Below, one piece after another: positions 43,701 to 58,000 of a stretch of 64,000 nucleotides of DNA (positions within the stretch are counted from its first letter, which is position 1; each line of letters opens with the position of its first letter). Under the pieces are notes generated by a model. That model was not told where the DNA came from. It searched no databases and saw only the letters and a program-made list of their open reading frames with translations. The stretch covers positions 5,022,001 through 5,086,000 of the forward strand of contig JAPNXP010000011.1 in assembly GCA_028753945.1 (NCBI GenBank). The letters are read 5' to 3'. Source of the DNA: Hexactinellida sp. DTS-2022 (Eukaryota > Porifera > Hexactinellida). Position numbers and translations under genes: made by a program.

Positions 43701-44723
43701 CACCACTGCGCGTCGAAGCACCAGTCCTGTGTCTGCACCAGGTGCCCCTCGTCCGGCTGAGCGGCGTTCGGGTTCCAGAGGAACATCTGGTTGTCCCTCC
43801 CGCAGGAGAGGAGCAGGTCCGAGTCCTGGCGACACCAGGCCAGACTCAGGATCCCCATCTGGTGTCTGTCGAACGCGCGCAGCGGCGTCTTGGCCATGCG
43901 CAGGTCCCAGAGCTGCACCAGGGGACAGGTGTCCTCCTCGGAGCCCACCGCCATCTGCGTGGGGACCTCCGGGTGCCAGACCAGCACCCGCGGCCGGAAG
44001 CGGGTCCCCGGCTGCGAGACCCGCAGAATGGGCCCGTCCTTCCGCAGGTCCCAGACAACCGACTGCCCCGAAGGGAATGTGGACCCCAGGATGGGAGCCA
44101 CTTTCACATTCCAGCTCACGCTGGTCACCTAACACAGGATGGCTATAAGGTATGCAGATTGCATATAAGCTGGTACCTCTTCGAAGGGCTGTATGCGTCC
44201 CCCGGGGGACATGGGCTTGCCCGGGGAGTTCAGGTCCCAGATGTATATCTCGGAGTCCCCCGCGCCCGAGGCGAGTATGTTCGGCTGCACCGGCGAGCAG
44301 TCGAGCGTCCGGACGGCGCCCGAGTGGGAGCTGCTGGTGTGCAGCAGCGGGTCGCCCTCCCCCGAGAGGATCCGCCCCGCGTCCAGCATCCAGATGTGTC
44401 CCTCCTCTCCGCTCCCTACGCACACATAAGAACCGCACTTAAGCAGGAATGAGCCTACCTATGATAATGCCCGAGTCCCCTGTGCCCCCGAAAGAGGTCC
44501 ACACGAGTCGGTGCATCTTCTGCGAGAGTTGCAGCCGTCCGACCACGGACATGTCCATGGTCCCGGCCAGCTCGGGGCTCATGGCGAACAGCTCCAGCTG
44601 GCTGCTCGTGCTGAAGGTGTCGTCCAGCTGCTGTGCCAGCGTCGCGGCGGCCAGGAGGCAGCGCCGGGACCCCTCGGGGGACCAGCTGATGTTAGCCGAC
44701 CTCTCCACCTCCTTAACCTTCAT
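40758..44723 (-). CDS. SEC31A: SEC31, outer COPII coat subunit, 1126 aa
   Basis: SEC31 pairs with SEC13 to form the outer cage of COPII vesicles budding from the ER and stimulates SAR1. Exons in coding order are 44459-44723, 44177-44415, 43470-44128, 42753-43161, 42484-42705, 41703-42440, 41530-41656 and 40758-41479. All phases fit. The start MKVKEVERSANISWSPEG is typical. A WD40 propeller follows (SGAGDSEIYIWDLNSPGKP, VVWDLRKDGPILRVS, LLLSCGRDNQMFLWNPNAA, DAQWCPRHPGLLATSSFNS), then PPKWIHVPTR, the alpha-solenoid (AVDLCLQQQRYPEALILATA, LTYAPPEEFFQLC-like), a proline-rich SEC23/SAR1-binding region (QQPVPAHLPPQQDQPVP) and a C-terminal SRA1-like helical domain. The ATG lies eight bases after an AG. 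The gene lies 81 bp upstream of GANP. Confidence 0.95.
43196..43460. repeat. 29-bp minisatellite in SEC31 intron 3
   Basis: Nine copies of about GGGATAAAGCTACTTATAAC plus GATGCCTTT run almost to the donor of the preceding exon (GATGCCTCGGTCTCAC). Confidence 0.85.
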
Positions 44724-44872
44724 GTCTGCGTCTAATTGCGAGAACTACAGGCATCCGTTAGCTACTATGGGTACCCTTATAGCTGCTATGTATAAGTAGT
44801 TTGTTTGCGTTTAATGAGATTAATGCAGCTATCTCTGTTTAAGAATTAAAATTCGTCACGCCGGATCTGTGG

Positions 44873-46395
<1,523 letters not shown>

Positions 46396-46504
46396 GGTCT
46401 ACGCAGTAGTAATACACTGACTAATTGTAACGTATATATAGTGACGTCATAGGTATAGCAATGCTCACACGAATCAATCAATTCACTAATTAGTGCTGGA
46501 ATGT

Positions 46505-47592
46505 CTAAGCTATCGAGGGGGGAGTTCTCGGCTTCTCTGCCGCGTCCGTCTGGGAGCCGGCGTGCGGCGGGTGCGCCGGGGAGGGGGGCGCGGGCAGCGA
46601 GTACATGAACACCGCAACCATAACCAGGACGGCGCCTATGAGGAAGTATACCGTGGGAACAAAGTCGTCGAGCAGGAAGTAGGAGAGCAGACAGGAGAGG
46701 ACTATGGATATCGAAGTAGCAAATCCCTTGAGAATATTGTCGGCGTACTTTATAACGACGGCGATCACGAGCCCGCCGAAGGCCTGAAGGGTGACTACGG
46801 TCCAGACGATGCTTGTGTAGCCGTGGAAGAATCCGCTCTCCAGGACCGCGCGGCCGTCGTAGACGTAGACCGCCGCCAGCGAGAAGAGGAACCCGAAGAA
46901 CCCGAGCTGTATGTTCCTCAGCCAGATGGACACGTCGGACCCCTTCAGGATCTTCTCGAAGTAGACCCCCGAGAACCCGGAGGTGAGGCATGCCGCGATG
47001 ACCGACCCCACGCCGACCACCGCGGTTATTCCGATCCTTGGCTCGTCCTCCTCGGGCTCGCCCTGCGGCAGCTGCACCAGCGCCACGCCCGCGAAGAGCA
47101 GCGTAAGCGAGAACCACTTGAGCATGTTCAGCTTGCGGCCCAGCAGCAGCACCGAGAACAGCGCCGTCGTTAGGATCTTCAGCTGGTATGTCACCTAGGC
47201 AGACAGGTAATATTATACAGGCATTTGTAAATGCGCTCCTGGCTTACCTGGTATGTGGCCGCGTCTAGATTTGTGAGTGCCACGTACAGCAGGTTGTTCT
47301 GAATGGTGTAAAGGAATGCGGGGACAGCCACCTTGAGCGTCTCGACCGGCTTAGCGACTATCTGAGTCTGAATGACGTCATAAAACACCTTGAAGTCTCC
47401 GGACTCGAAGAAGACCATGAGCAGACAGGCCGCCAGCTTCATGAGCTCGGCCAGGACGACGGCAGTGGAGGATAGGTATGCCTCCTCTGCCGGGACGCGC
47501 CGCGACATGCGCATCAGCAGGACCAGGGACGTGGTCTGCAGGACCAGAACCCCCAGACTCACGTACTTTAGGTTTCCGGCCTCTTTGCTCAT
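46505..47592 (-). CDS. SLC35A3: UDP-N-acetylglucosamine/UDP-galactose transporter, 344 aa
   Basis: It carries nucleotide sugars into the Golgi lumen in exchange for UMP. Exons are 47248-47592 and 46505-47194, with an in-phase junction at [15 protein letters not shown]. The start [23 protein letters not shown] is the SLC35A3/A2 N-terminus. Conserved family segments include [69 protein letters not shown] and [19 protein letters not shown]. About ten membrane helices are visible. Wording is closest to SLC35A3, but UDP-galactose transport (SLC35A2) cannot be excluded. An in-frame upstream ATG at 47724 would overlap NDUFB8 and is not used. The 37-bp gap to NDUFB8 suggests a shared promoter. Confidence 0.92.
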
Positions 47593-47629
47593 AGAGCGGT
47601 GGCTACTAACGATTCTATAATTAGCTACT
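47593..47629. promoter_or_regulatory. 37-bp bidirectional start region between SLC35A3 and NDUFB8
   Basis: The two start codons (CAT at 47590-47592, ATG at 47630) diverge with only 37 bases between them. The gap contains ATTAG and its surroundings just upstream of the NDUFB8 start and a GTTAG on the other strand. Transcription must start inside this gap or within the opposite gene. Confidence 0.55.
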
Positions 47630-48195
47630 ATGAGTTTCCTGAAACTAGTCGCCCTGCGCCGCCCCGGTTTCGGTCTCTGCCGGAGTATCGGCTCCGGCCC
47701 GCCGTACACCTCGCCGGACTTCACCGGAACACCGAAGGGCCGCTACGAGGGCCGGGAGGACCGGAACGGGGTCCCGGACGACTACCCGGACGTTCCTTTC
47801 ATCTCGTACCAGGCGCGGCCGCCGCACGGCTGGATGGACGCGGCCGGCCGGCGGAACCTGAACACGCCCCTGCACGTGGAGGACGACCTCCTCTCGATGT
47901 GGCTCTTCGACCCGCCGCCGCCGCGCTACACCAAGGCCGAGCAGATGCTGCAGCTATTCTCCGCCCTGGGTAAGCGCCCTTATTACTTATGGGTTGTTAT
48001 TAACTAATCTGTTCCTTAGGGCTGCTGGGCGTGTTCACGTACCTGTGTGCGGTGTACGACAGATACGCGGGCGAGGTGGCGGTCCCCAAGCAGTACCCGC
48101 GGAACAACCTGTACATCGAGAGAGGCTACGACCCCGCCCTGGAGCCCGAGCAGTTCGCGGACTACCGAGTGAGAAACCCGTTCCCGCCCCGCTGA
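47630..48195 (+). CDS. NDUFB8: NDUFB8, mitochondrial complex I accessory subunit, 171 aa
   Basis: NDUFB8 (ASHI) is a single-pass accessory subunit of the proximal membrane arm of complex I. Exons are 47630-47969 and 48020-48195, joined in a Gly codon. The N-terminus ([18 protein letters not shown]) looks like a mitochondrial targeting sequence. One membrane helix is encoded across the splice junction ([17 protein letters not shown]). The C-terminal signature is [20 protein letters not shown], close to the family's GPKQYPYNNLYLERGGDP, then [10 protein letters not shown]. The length fits the family (about 186 in human). The stop faces the ARF-like gene 105 bp away. Confidence 0.9.
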
Positions 48196-48300
48196 GAGTC
48201 AAGCAGTCAGAATAATAATACTTACAAATATACAAACAATAAGACCTGTTCCGGGGCATATGTTACATTAAAAACAGCCTGTCTCTATGCTATATACATG

Positions 48301-48976
48301 CTACCGTTTCTTCGTCTTACGGTAGTTCTTTACGAATTTCGCCAACATCATAAACGCGTCCAGGAGGCCGTCCCCTGTCGTCGCCGAGGTGCCCTGTATG
48401 TGCCACTCGCGGTCCGTGAGCCGACTCACGCCCAGGCTCTCCCCAACCTCCATCGTGGTCACGCGCTCCTTGCAGTCCTGCTTGTTGGCGAGAATAACGA
48501 GCGGCACCCCCCGCAGCTCCGGGTCCTCCAGCAGGAAGATCAGCTCGCGCTTCGCCTCTTCGAACCTCAACCTAGCAGGCGCCACAGGTAATTAGTGACA
48601 ATAGGAGAAGTAAACAACAACAAACCTGTCGCAGCTGTCAACCACAAACATAATTCCGTCTGCCCCGGACGTGTAGTGCTTCCAGAGAGGGCGAACCTTC
48701 TCCTGGCCAGTCACATCCCACACCAGGAACGAAAGATTCTTTACCAAAGTAACGGTCTCCACGTTGAAACCAATTGTCGGCACTGTGTCCACCTGAATAG
48801 GCAAATGGAAATAAATAGATATAGAGTCTAATATATGAGCCTACCTTCTCGTTGAGTTTTATGCGATATAAAATTGTCGTTTTCCCAGAGTTGTCGAGGC
48901 CCACCATAACTATTCGGGACTGGGAAGCGGACATTCCAGACAAAGTAGATCGCAATCTCTTAAAAGCATTGCCCAT
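48301..48976 (-). CDS. ARL: ARF/ARL-family small GTPase, 189 aa
   Basis: ARF-family GTPases control membrane traffic and coat recruitment. Exons are 48845-48976, 48626-48792 and 48301-48571. The start [10 protein letters not shown] has Gly2 for myristoylation. Nucleotide-binding motifs are GLDNSGKTT (residues 26-34), switch 1 [12 protein letters not shown], switch 2 [22 protein letters not shown] and GTSATTGDG. The C-terminus is basic (KNYRKTKKR) as in ARL4. The switch-2 motif has Thr where ARF proteins have the second Gly of WDVGGQ. That glycine contacts the gamma phosphate region, so hydrolysis or switching may be altered. The exact ARL subgroup is uncertain. An upstream in-frame ATG at 49021 would add a hydrophobic leader and remove the myristoylation site, so I prefer 48976. 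Confidence 0.9.
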
Positions 48977-49091
48977 TAGAATAAAAGCTAAGCAACTAAT
49001 GTACAGAATAATAAATAACAAGAAAACTAAGGAGCCGTGAAAATAAAACTACAAAAGAAGGATATAACAAATCATCCTTTTGCAAAGTGCC

Positions 49092-52000
49092 CAGTGTTTT
49101 ATCAATGAATAATCCAAGACAAATAGACAGTCCACTGTTTTATCAATGATAAATTCAAGACACATTAGTTAGTCCAGTGTTTTATCAATGAACCATGACA
49201 CACGCTTAGATAGTCGAGTCTTTTATCATTGATCCATATAGACGGTTATATAGTGCAGTGTTTTCTCAATGACCCATTATAGTCGATTAGAAAGTACAGT
49301 TTTTTCTGAATCAACCCTGACTCACGCTTAGAAAGTCGAGATTTCACTTTATTTCTAAAAATTATAGTTTATACGCATAGTTATTTACTGCTAATGCACT
49401 GAAACAAACCATAGAATTGCAGTGGCTTTTCAGTCGAATTCAAAAAATTGAGATGAACCATCGATAACTCACCTAGAATCTCGTAGAAACTCGGATTTTT
49501 GTTCAGGCCACCATACCCACACACTTAAAAAGGGACGGCTTTACTCCCCTATTCATATTAGACACTTAGAAAGACGAGCATTTGACTCATTCCATAAATG
49601 ACAATTTACTGTGGCGAGTGTTTTATTCATGATAAATACAAGACACATCAGTTAGTCTAGTGTTTTATCAATGAACAATCCAAGACAAATAGACAGTCCA
49701 CTGTTTTATCAATGATAAATTCAAGACACATTAGTTAGTCCAGTGTTTTATCAATGAACCATGACACACGCTTAGATAGTCGAGTCTTTTATCATTGATC
49801 CATATAGACGGTTATATAGTGCAGTGTTTTCTCAATGACCCATTATAGTCGATTAGAAAGTACAGTTTTTTCTGAATCAACCCTGACTCACGCTTAGAAA
49901 GTCGAGATTTCACTTTATTTCTAAAAATTATAGTTTATACGCATAGTTATTTACTGCTAATGCACTGAAACAAACCATAGAATTGCAGTGGCTTTTCAGT
50001 CGAATTCAAAAAATTGAGATGAACCATCGATAACTCACCTAGAATCTCGTAGAAACTCGGATTTTTGTTCAGGCCACCATACCCACACACTTAAAAAGGG
50101 ACGGCTTTACTCCCCTATTCATATTAGACACTTAGAAAGACGAGCATTTGACTCATTCCATAAATGACAATTTACTGTGGCGAGTGTTTTATTCATGATA
50201 AATACAAGACACATCAGTTAGTCTAGTGTTTTATCAATGAACAATCCAAGACAAATAGACAGTCCACTGTTTTATCAATGATAAATTCAAGACACATTAG
50301 TTAGTCCAGTGTTTTATCAATGAACCATGACACACGCTTAGATAGTCGAGTCTTTTATCATTGATCCATATAGACGGTTATATAGTGCAGTGTTTTCTCA
50401 ATGACCCATTATAGTCGATTAGAAAGTACAGTTTTTTCTGAATCAACCCTGACTCACGCTTAGAAAGTCGAGATTTCACTTTATTTCTAAAAATTATAGT
50501 TTATACGCATAGTTATTTACTGCTAATGCACTGAAACAAACCATAGAATTGCAGTGGCTTTTCAGTCGAATTCAAAAAATTGAGATGAACCATCGATAAC
50601 TCACCTAGAATCTCGTAGAAACTCGGATTTTTGTTCAGGCCACCATACCCACACACTTAAAAAGGGACGGCTTTACTCCCCTATTCATATTAGACACTTA
50701 GAAAGACGAGCATTTGACTCATTCCATAAATGACAATTTACTGTGGCGAGTGTTTTATTCATGATAAATACAAGACACATCAGTTAGTCTAGTGTTTTAT
50801 CAATGAACAATCCAAGACAAATAGACAGTCCACTGTTTTATCAATGATAAATTCAAGACACATTAGTTAGTCCAGTGTTTTATCAATGAACCATGACACA
50901 CGCTTAGATAGTCGAGTCTTTTATCATTGATCCATATAGACGGTTATATAGTGCAGTGTTTTCTCAATGACCCATTATAGTCGATTAGAAAGTACAGTTT
51001 TTTCTGAATCAACCCTGACTCACGCTTAGAAAGTCGAGATTTCACTTTATTTCTAAAAATTATAGTTTATACGCATAGTTATTTACTGCTAATGCACTGA
51101 AACAAACCATAGAATTGCAGTGGCTTTTCAGTCGAATTCAAAAAATTGAGATGAACCATCGATAACTCACCTAGAATCTCGTAGAAACTCGGATTTTTGT
51201 TCAGGCCACCATACCCACACACTTAAAAAGGGACGGCTTTACTCCCCTATTCATATTAGACACTTAGAAAGACGAGCATTTGACTCATTCCATAAATGAC
51301 AATTTACTGTGGCGAGTGTTTTATTCATGATAAATACAAGACACATCAGTTAGTCTAGTGTTTTATCAATGAACAATCCAAGACAAATAGACAGTCCACT
51401 GTTTTATCAATGATAAATTCAAGACACATTAGTTAGTCCAGTGTTTTATCAATGAACCATGACACACGCTTAGATAGTCGAGTCTTTTATCATTGATCCA
51501 TATAGACGGTTATATAGTGCAGTGTTTTCTCAATGACCCATTATAGTCGATTAGAAAGTACAGTTTTTTCTGAATCAACCCTGACTCACGCTTAGAAAGT
51601 CGAGATTTCACTTTATTTCTAAAAATTATAGTTTATACGCATAGTTATTTACTGCTAATGCACTGAAACAAACCATAGAATTGCAGTGGCTTTTCAGTCG
51701 AATTCAAAAAATTGAGATGAACCATCGATAACTCACCTAGAATCTCGTAGAAACTCGGATTTTTGTTCAGGCCACCATACCCACACACTTAAAAAGGGAC
51801 GGCTTTACTCCCCTATTCATATTAGACACTTAGAAAGACGAGCATTTGACTCATTCCATAAATGACAATTTACTGTGGCGAGTGTTTTATTCATGATAAA
51901 TACAAGACACATCAGTTAGTCTAGTGTTTTATCAATGAACAATCCAAGACAAATAGACAGTCCACTGTTTTATCAATGATAAATTCAAGACACATTAGTT

Positions 52001-55000
52001 AGTCCAGTGTTTTATCAATGAACCATGACACACGCTTAGATAGTCGAGTCTTTTATCATTGATCCATATAGACGGTTATATAGTGCAGTGTTTTCTCAAT
52101 GACCCATTATAGTCGATTAGAAAGTACAGTTTTTTCTGAATCAACCCTGACTCACGCTTAGAAAGTCGAGATTTCACTTTATTTCTAAAAATTATAGTTT
52201 ATACGCATAGTTATTTACTGCTAATGCACTGAAACAAACCATAGAATTGCAGTGGCTTTTCAGTCGAATTCAAAAAATTGAGATGAACCATCGATAACTC
52301 ACCTAGAATCTCGTAGAAACTCGGATTTTTGTTCAGGCCACCATACCCACACACTTAAAAAGGGACGGCTTTACTCCCCTATTCATATTAGACACTTAGA
52401 AAGACGAGCATTTGACTCATTCCATAAATGACAATTTACTGTGGCGAGTGTTTTATTCATGATAAATACAAGACACATCAGTTAGTCTAGTGTTTTATCA
52501 ATGAACAATCCAAGACAAATAGACAGTCCACTGTTTTATCAATGATAAATTCAAGACACATTAGTTAGTCCAGTGTTTTATCAATGAACCATGACACACG
52601 CTTAGATAGTCGAGTCTTTTATCATTGATCCATATAGACGGTTATATAGTGCAGTGTTTTCTCAATGACCCATTATAGTCGATTAGAAAGTACAGTTTTT
52701 TCTGAATCAACCCTGACTCACGCTTAGAAAGTCGAGATTTCACTTTATTTCTAAAAATTATAGTTTATACGCATAGTTATTTACTGCTAATGCACTGAAA
52801 CAAACCATAGAATTGCAGTGGCTTTTCAGTCGAATTCAAAAAATTGAGATGAACCATCGATAACTCACCTAGAATCTCGTAGAAACTCGGATTTTTGTTC
52901 AGGCCACCATACCCACACACTTAAAAAGGGACGGCTTTACTCCCCTATTCATATTAGACACTTAGAAAGACGAGCATTTGACTCATTCCATAAATGACAA
53001 TTTACTGTGGCGAGTGTTTTATTCATGATAAATACAAGACACATCAGTTAGTCTAGTGTTTTATCAATGAACAATCCAAGACAAATAGACAGTCCACTGT
53101 TTTATCAATGATAAATTCAAGACACATTAGTTAGTCCAGTGTTTTATCAATGAACCATGACACACGCTTAGATAGTCGAGTCTTTTATCATTGATCCATA
53201 TAGACGGTTATATAGTGCAGTGTTTTCTCAATGACCCATTATAGTCGATTAGAAAGTACAGTTTTTTCTGAATCAACCCTGACTCACGCTTAGAAAGTCG
53301 AGATTTCACTTTATTTCTAAAAATTATAGTTTATACGCATAGTTATTTACTGCTAATGCACTGAAACAAACCATAGAATTGCAGTGGCTTTTCAGTCGAA
53401 TTCAAAAAATTGAGATGAACCATCGATAACTCACCTAGAATCTCGTAGAAACTCGGATTTTTGTTCAGGCCACCATACCCACACACTTAAAAAGGGACGG
53501 CTTTACTCCCCTATTCATATTAGACACTTAGAAAGACGAGCATTTGACTCATTCCATAAATGACAATTTACTGTGGCGAGTGTTTTATTCATGATAAATA
53601 CAAGACACATCAGTTAGTCTAGTGTTTTATCAATGAACAATCCAAGACAAATAGACAGTCCACTGTTTTATCAATGATAAATTCAAGACACATTAGTTAG
53701 TCCAGTGTTTTATCAATGAACCATGACACACGCTTAGATAGTCGAGTCTTTTATCATTGATCCATATAGACGGTTATATAGTGCAGTGTTTTCTCAATGA
53801 CCCATTATAGTCGATTAGAAAGTACAGTTTTTTCTGAATCAACCCTGACTCACGCTTAGAAAGTCGAGATTTCACTTTATTTCTAAAAATTATAGTTTAT
53901 ACGCATAGTTATTTACTGCTAATGCACTGAAACAAACCATAGAATTGCAGTGGCTTTTCAGTCGAATTCAAAAAATTGAGATGAACCATCGATAACTCAC
54001 CTAGAATCTCGTAGAAACTCGGATTTTTGTTCAGGCCACCATACCCACACACTTAAAAAGGGACGGCTTTACTCCCCTATTCATATTAGACACTTAGAAA
54101 GACGAGCATTTGACTCATTCCATAAATGACAATTTACTGTGGCGAGTGTTTTATTCATGATAAATACAAGACACATCAGTTAGTCTAGTGTTTTATCAAT
54201 GAACAATCCAAGACAAATAGACAGTCCACTGTTTTATCAATGATAAATTCAAGACACATTAGTTAGTCCAGTGTTTTATCAATGAACCATGACACACGCT
54301 TAGATAGTCGAGTCTTTTATCATTGATCCATATAGACGGTTATATAGTGCAGTGTTTTCTCAATGACCCATTATAGTCGATTAGAAAGTACAGTTTTTTC
54401 TGAATCAACCCTGACTCACGCTTAGAAAGTCGAGATTTCACTTTATTTCTAAAAATTATAGTTTATACGCATAGTTATTTACTGCTAATGCACTGAAACA
54501 AACCATAGAATTGCAGTGGCTTTTCAGTCGAATTCAAAAAATTGAGATGAACCATCGATAACTCACCTAGAATCTCGTAGAAACTCGGATTTTTGTTCAG
54601 GCCACCATACCCACACACTTAAAAAGGGACGGCTTTACTCCCCTATTCATATTAGACACTTAGAAAGACGAGCATTTGACTCATTCCATAAATGACAATT
54701 TACTGTGGCGAGTGTTTTATTCATGATAAATACAAGACACATCAGTTAGTCTAGTGTTTTATCAATGAACAATCCAAGACAAATAGACAGTCCACTGTTT
54801 TATCAATGATAAATTCAAGACACATTAGTTAGTCCAGTGTTTTATCAATGAACCATGACACACGCTTAGATAGTCGAGTCTTTTATCATTGATCCATATA
54901 GACGGTTATATAGTGCAGTGTTTTCTCAATGACCCATTATAGTCGATTAGAAAGTACAGTTTTTTCTGAATCAACCCTGACTCACGCTTAGAAAGTCGAG

Positions 55001-58000
55001 ATTTCACTTTATTTCTAAAAATTATAGTTTATACGCATAGTTATTTACTGCTAATGCACTGAAACAAACCATAGAATTGCAGTGGCTTTTCAGTCGAATT
55101 CAAAAAATTGAGATGAACCATCGATAACTCACCTAGAATCTCGTAGAAACTCGGATTTTTGTTCAGGCCACCATACCCACACACTTAAAAAGGGACGGCT
55201 TTACTCCCCTATTCATATTAGACACTTAGAAAGACGAGCATTTGACTCATTCCATAAATGACAATTTACTGTGGCGAGTGTTTTATTCATGATAAATACA
55301 AGACACATCAGTTAGTCTAGTGTTTTATCAATGAACAATCCAAGACAAATAGACAGTCCACTGTTTTATCAATGATAAATTCAAGACACATTAGTTAGTC
55401 CAGTGTTTTATCAATGAACCATGACACACGCTTAGATAGTCGAGTCTTTTATCATTGATCCATATAGACGGTTATATAGTGCAGTGTTTTCTCAATGACC
55501 CATTATAGTCGATTAGAAAGTACAGTTTTTTCTGAATCAACCCTGACTCACGCTTAGAAAGTCGAGATTTCACTTTATTTCTAAAAATTATAGTTTATAC
55601 GCATAGTTATTTACTGCTAATGCACTGAAACAAACCATAGAATTGCAGTGGCTTTTCAGTCGAATTCAAAAAATTGAGATGAACCATCGATAACTCACCT
55701 AGAATCTCGTAGAAACTCGGATTTTTGTTCAGGCCACCATACCCACACACTTAAAAAGGGACGGCTTTACTCCCCTATTCATATTAGACACTTAGAAAGA
55801 CGAGCATTTGACTCATTCCATAAATGACAATTTACTGTGGCGAGTGTTTTATTCATGATAAATACAAGACACATCAGTTAGTCTAGTGTTTTATCAATGA
55901 ACAATCCAAGACAAATAGACAGTCCACTGTTTTATCAATGATAAATTCAAGACACATTAGTTAGTCCAGTGTTTTATCAATGAACCATGACACACGCTTA
56001 GATAGTCGAGTCTTTTATCATTGATCCATATAGACGGTTATATAGTGCAGTGTTTTCTCAATGACCCATTATAGTCGATTAGAAAGTACAGTTTTTTCTG
56101 AATCAACCCTGACTCACGCTTAGAAAGTCGAGATTTCACTTTATTTCTAAAAATTATAGTTTATACGCATAGTTATTTACTGCTAATGCACTGAAACAAA
56201 CCATAGAATTGCAGTGGCTTTTCAGTCGAATTCAAAAAATTGAGATGAACCATCGATAACTCACCTAGAATCTCGTAGAAACTCGGATTTTTGTTCAGGC
56301 CACCATACCCACACACTTAAAAAGGGACGGCTTTACTCCCCTATTCATATTAGACACTTAGAAAGACGAGCATTTGACTCATTCCATAAATGACAATTTA
56401 CTGTGGCGAGTGTTTTATTCATGATAAATACAAGACACATCAGTTAGTCTAGTGTTTTATCAATGAACAATCCAAGACAAATAGACAGTCCACTGTTTTA
56501 TCAATGATAAATTCAAGACACATTAGTTAGTCCAGTGTTTTATCAATGAACCATGACACACGCTTAGATAGTCGAGTCTTTTATCATTGATCCATATAGA
56601 CGGTTATATAGTGCAGTGTTTTCTCAATGACCCATTATAGTCGATTAGAAAGTACAGTTTTTTCTGAATCAACCCTGACTCACGCTTAGAAAGTCGAGAT
56701 TTCACTTTATTTCTAAAAATTATAGTTTATACGCATAGTTATTTACTGCTAATGCACTGAAACAAACCATAGAATTGCAGTGGCTTTTCAGTCGAATTCA
56801 AAAAATTGAGATGAACCATCGATAACTCACCTAGAATCTCGTAGAAACTCGGATTTTTGTTCAGGCCACCATACCCACACACTTAAAAAGGGACGGCTTT
56901 ACTCCCCTATTCATATTAGACACTTAGAAAGACGAGCATTTGACTCATTCCATAAATGACAATTTACTGTGGCGAGTGTTTTATTCATGATAAATACAAG
57001 ACACATCAGTTAGTCTAGTGTTTTATCAATGAACAATCCAAGACAAATAGACAGTCCACTGTTTTATCAATGATAAATTCAAGACACATTAGTTAGTCCA
57101 GTGTTTTATCAATGAACCATGACACACGCTTAGATAGTCGAGTCTTTTATCATTGATCCATATAGACGGTTATATAGTGCAGTGTTTTCTCAATGACCCA
57201 TTATAGTCGATTAGAAAGTACAGTTTTTTCTGAATCAACCCTGACTCACGCTTAGAAAGTCGAGATTTCACTTTATTTCTAAAAATTATAGTTTATACGC
57301 ATAGTTATTTACTGCTAATGCACTGAAACAAACCATAGAATTGCAGTGGCTTTTCAGTCGAATTCAAAAAATTGAGATGAACCATCGATAACTCACCTAG
57401 AATCTCGTAGAAACTCGGATTTTTGTTCAGGCCACCATACCCACACACTTAAAAAGGGACGGCTTTACTCCCCTATTCATATTAGACACTTAGAAAGACG
57501 AGCATTTGACTCATTCCATAAATGACAATTTACTGTGGCGAGTGTTTTATTCATGATAAATACAAGACACATCAGTTAGTCTAGTGTTTTATCAATGAAC
57601 AATCCAAGACAAATAGACAGTCCACTGTTTTATCAATGATAAATTCAAGACACATTAGTTAGTCCAGTGTTTTATCAATGAACCATGACACACGCTTAGA
57701 TAGTCGAGTCTTTTATCATTGATCCATATAGACGGTTATATAGTGCAGTGTTTTCTCAATGACCCATTATAGTCGATTAGAAAGTACAGTTTTTTCTGAA
57801 TCAACCCTGACTCACGCTTAGAAAGTCGAGATTTCACTTTATTTCTAAAAATTATAGTTTATACGCATAGTTATTTACTGCTAATGCACTGAAACAAACC
57901 ATAGAATTGCAGTGGCTTTTCAGTCGAATTCAAAAAATTGAGATGAACCATCGATAACTCACCTAGAATCTCGTAGAAACTCGGATTTTTGTTCAGGCCA

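Noticed and set aside
43481-44452. 323-aa plus-strand frame over SEC31 WD40 exons
   Set aside because: Shadow of SEC31. It crosses SEC31 exon and intron borders and has no recognisable domains.
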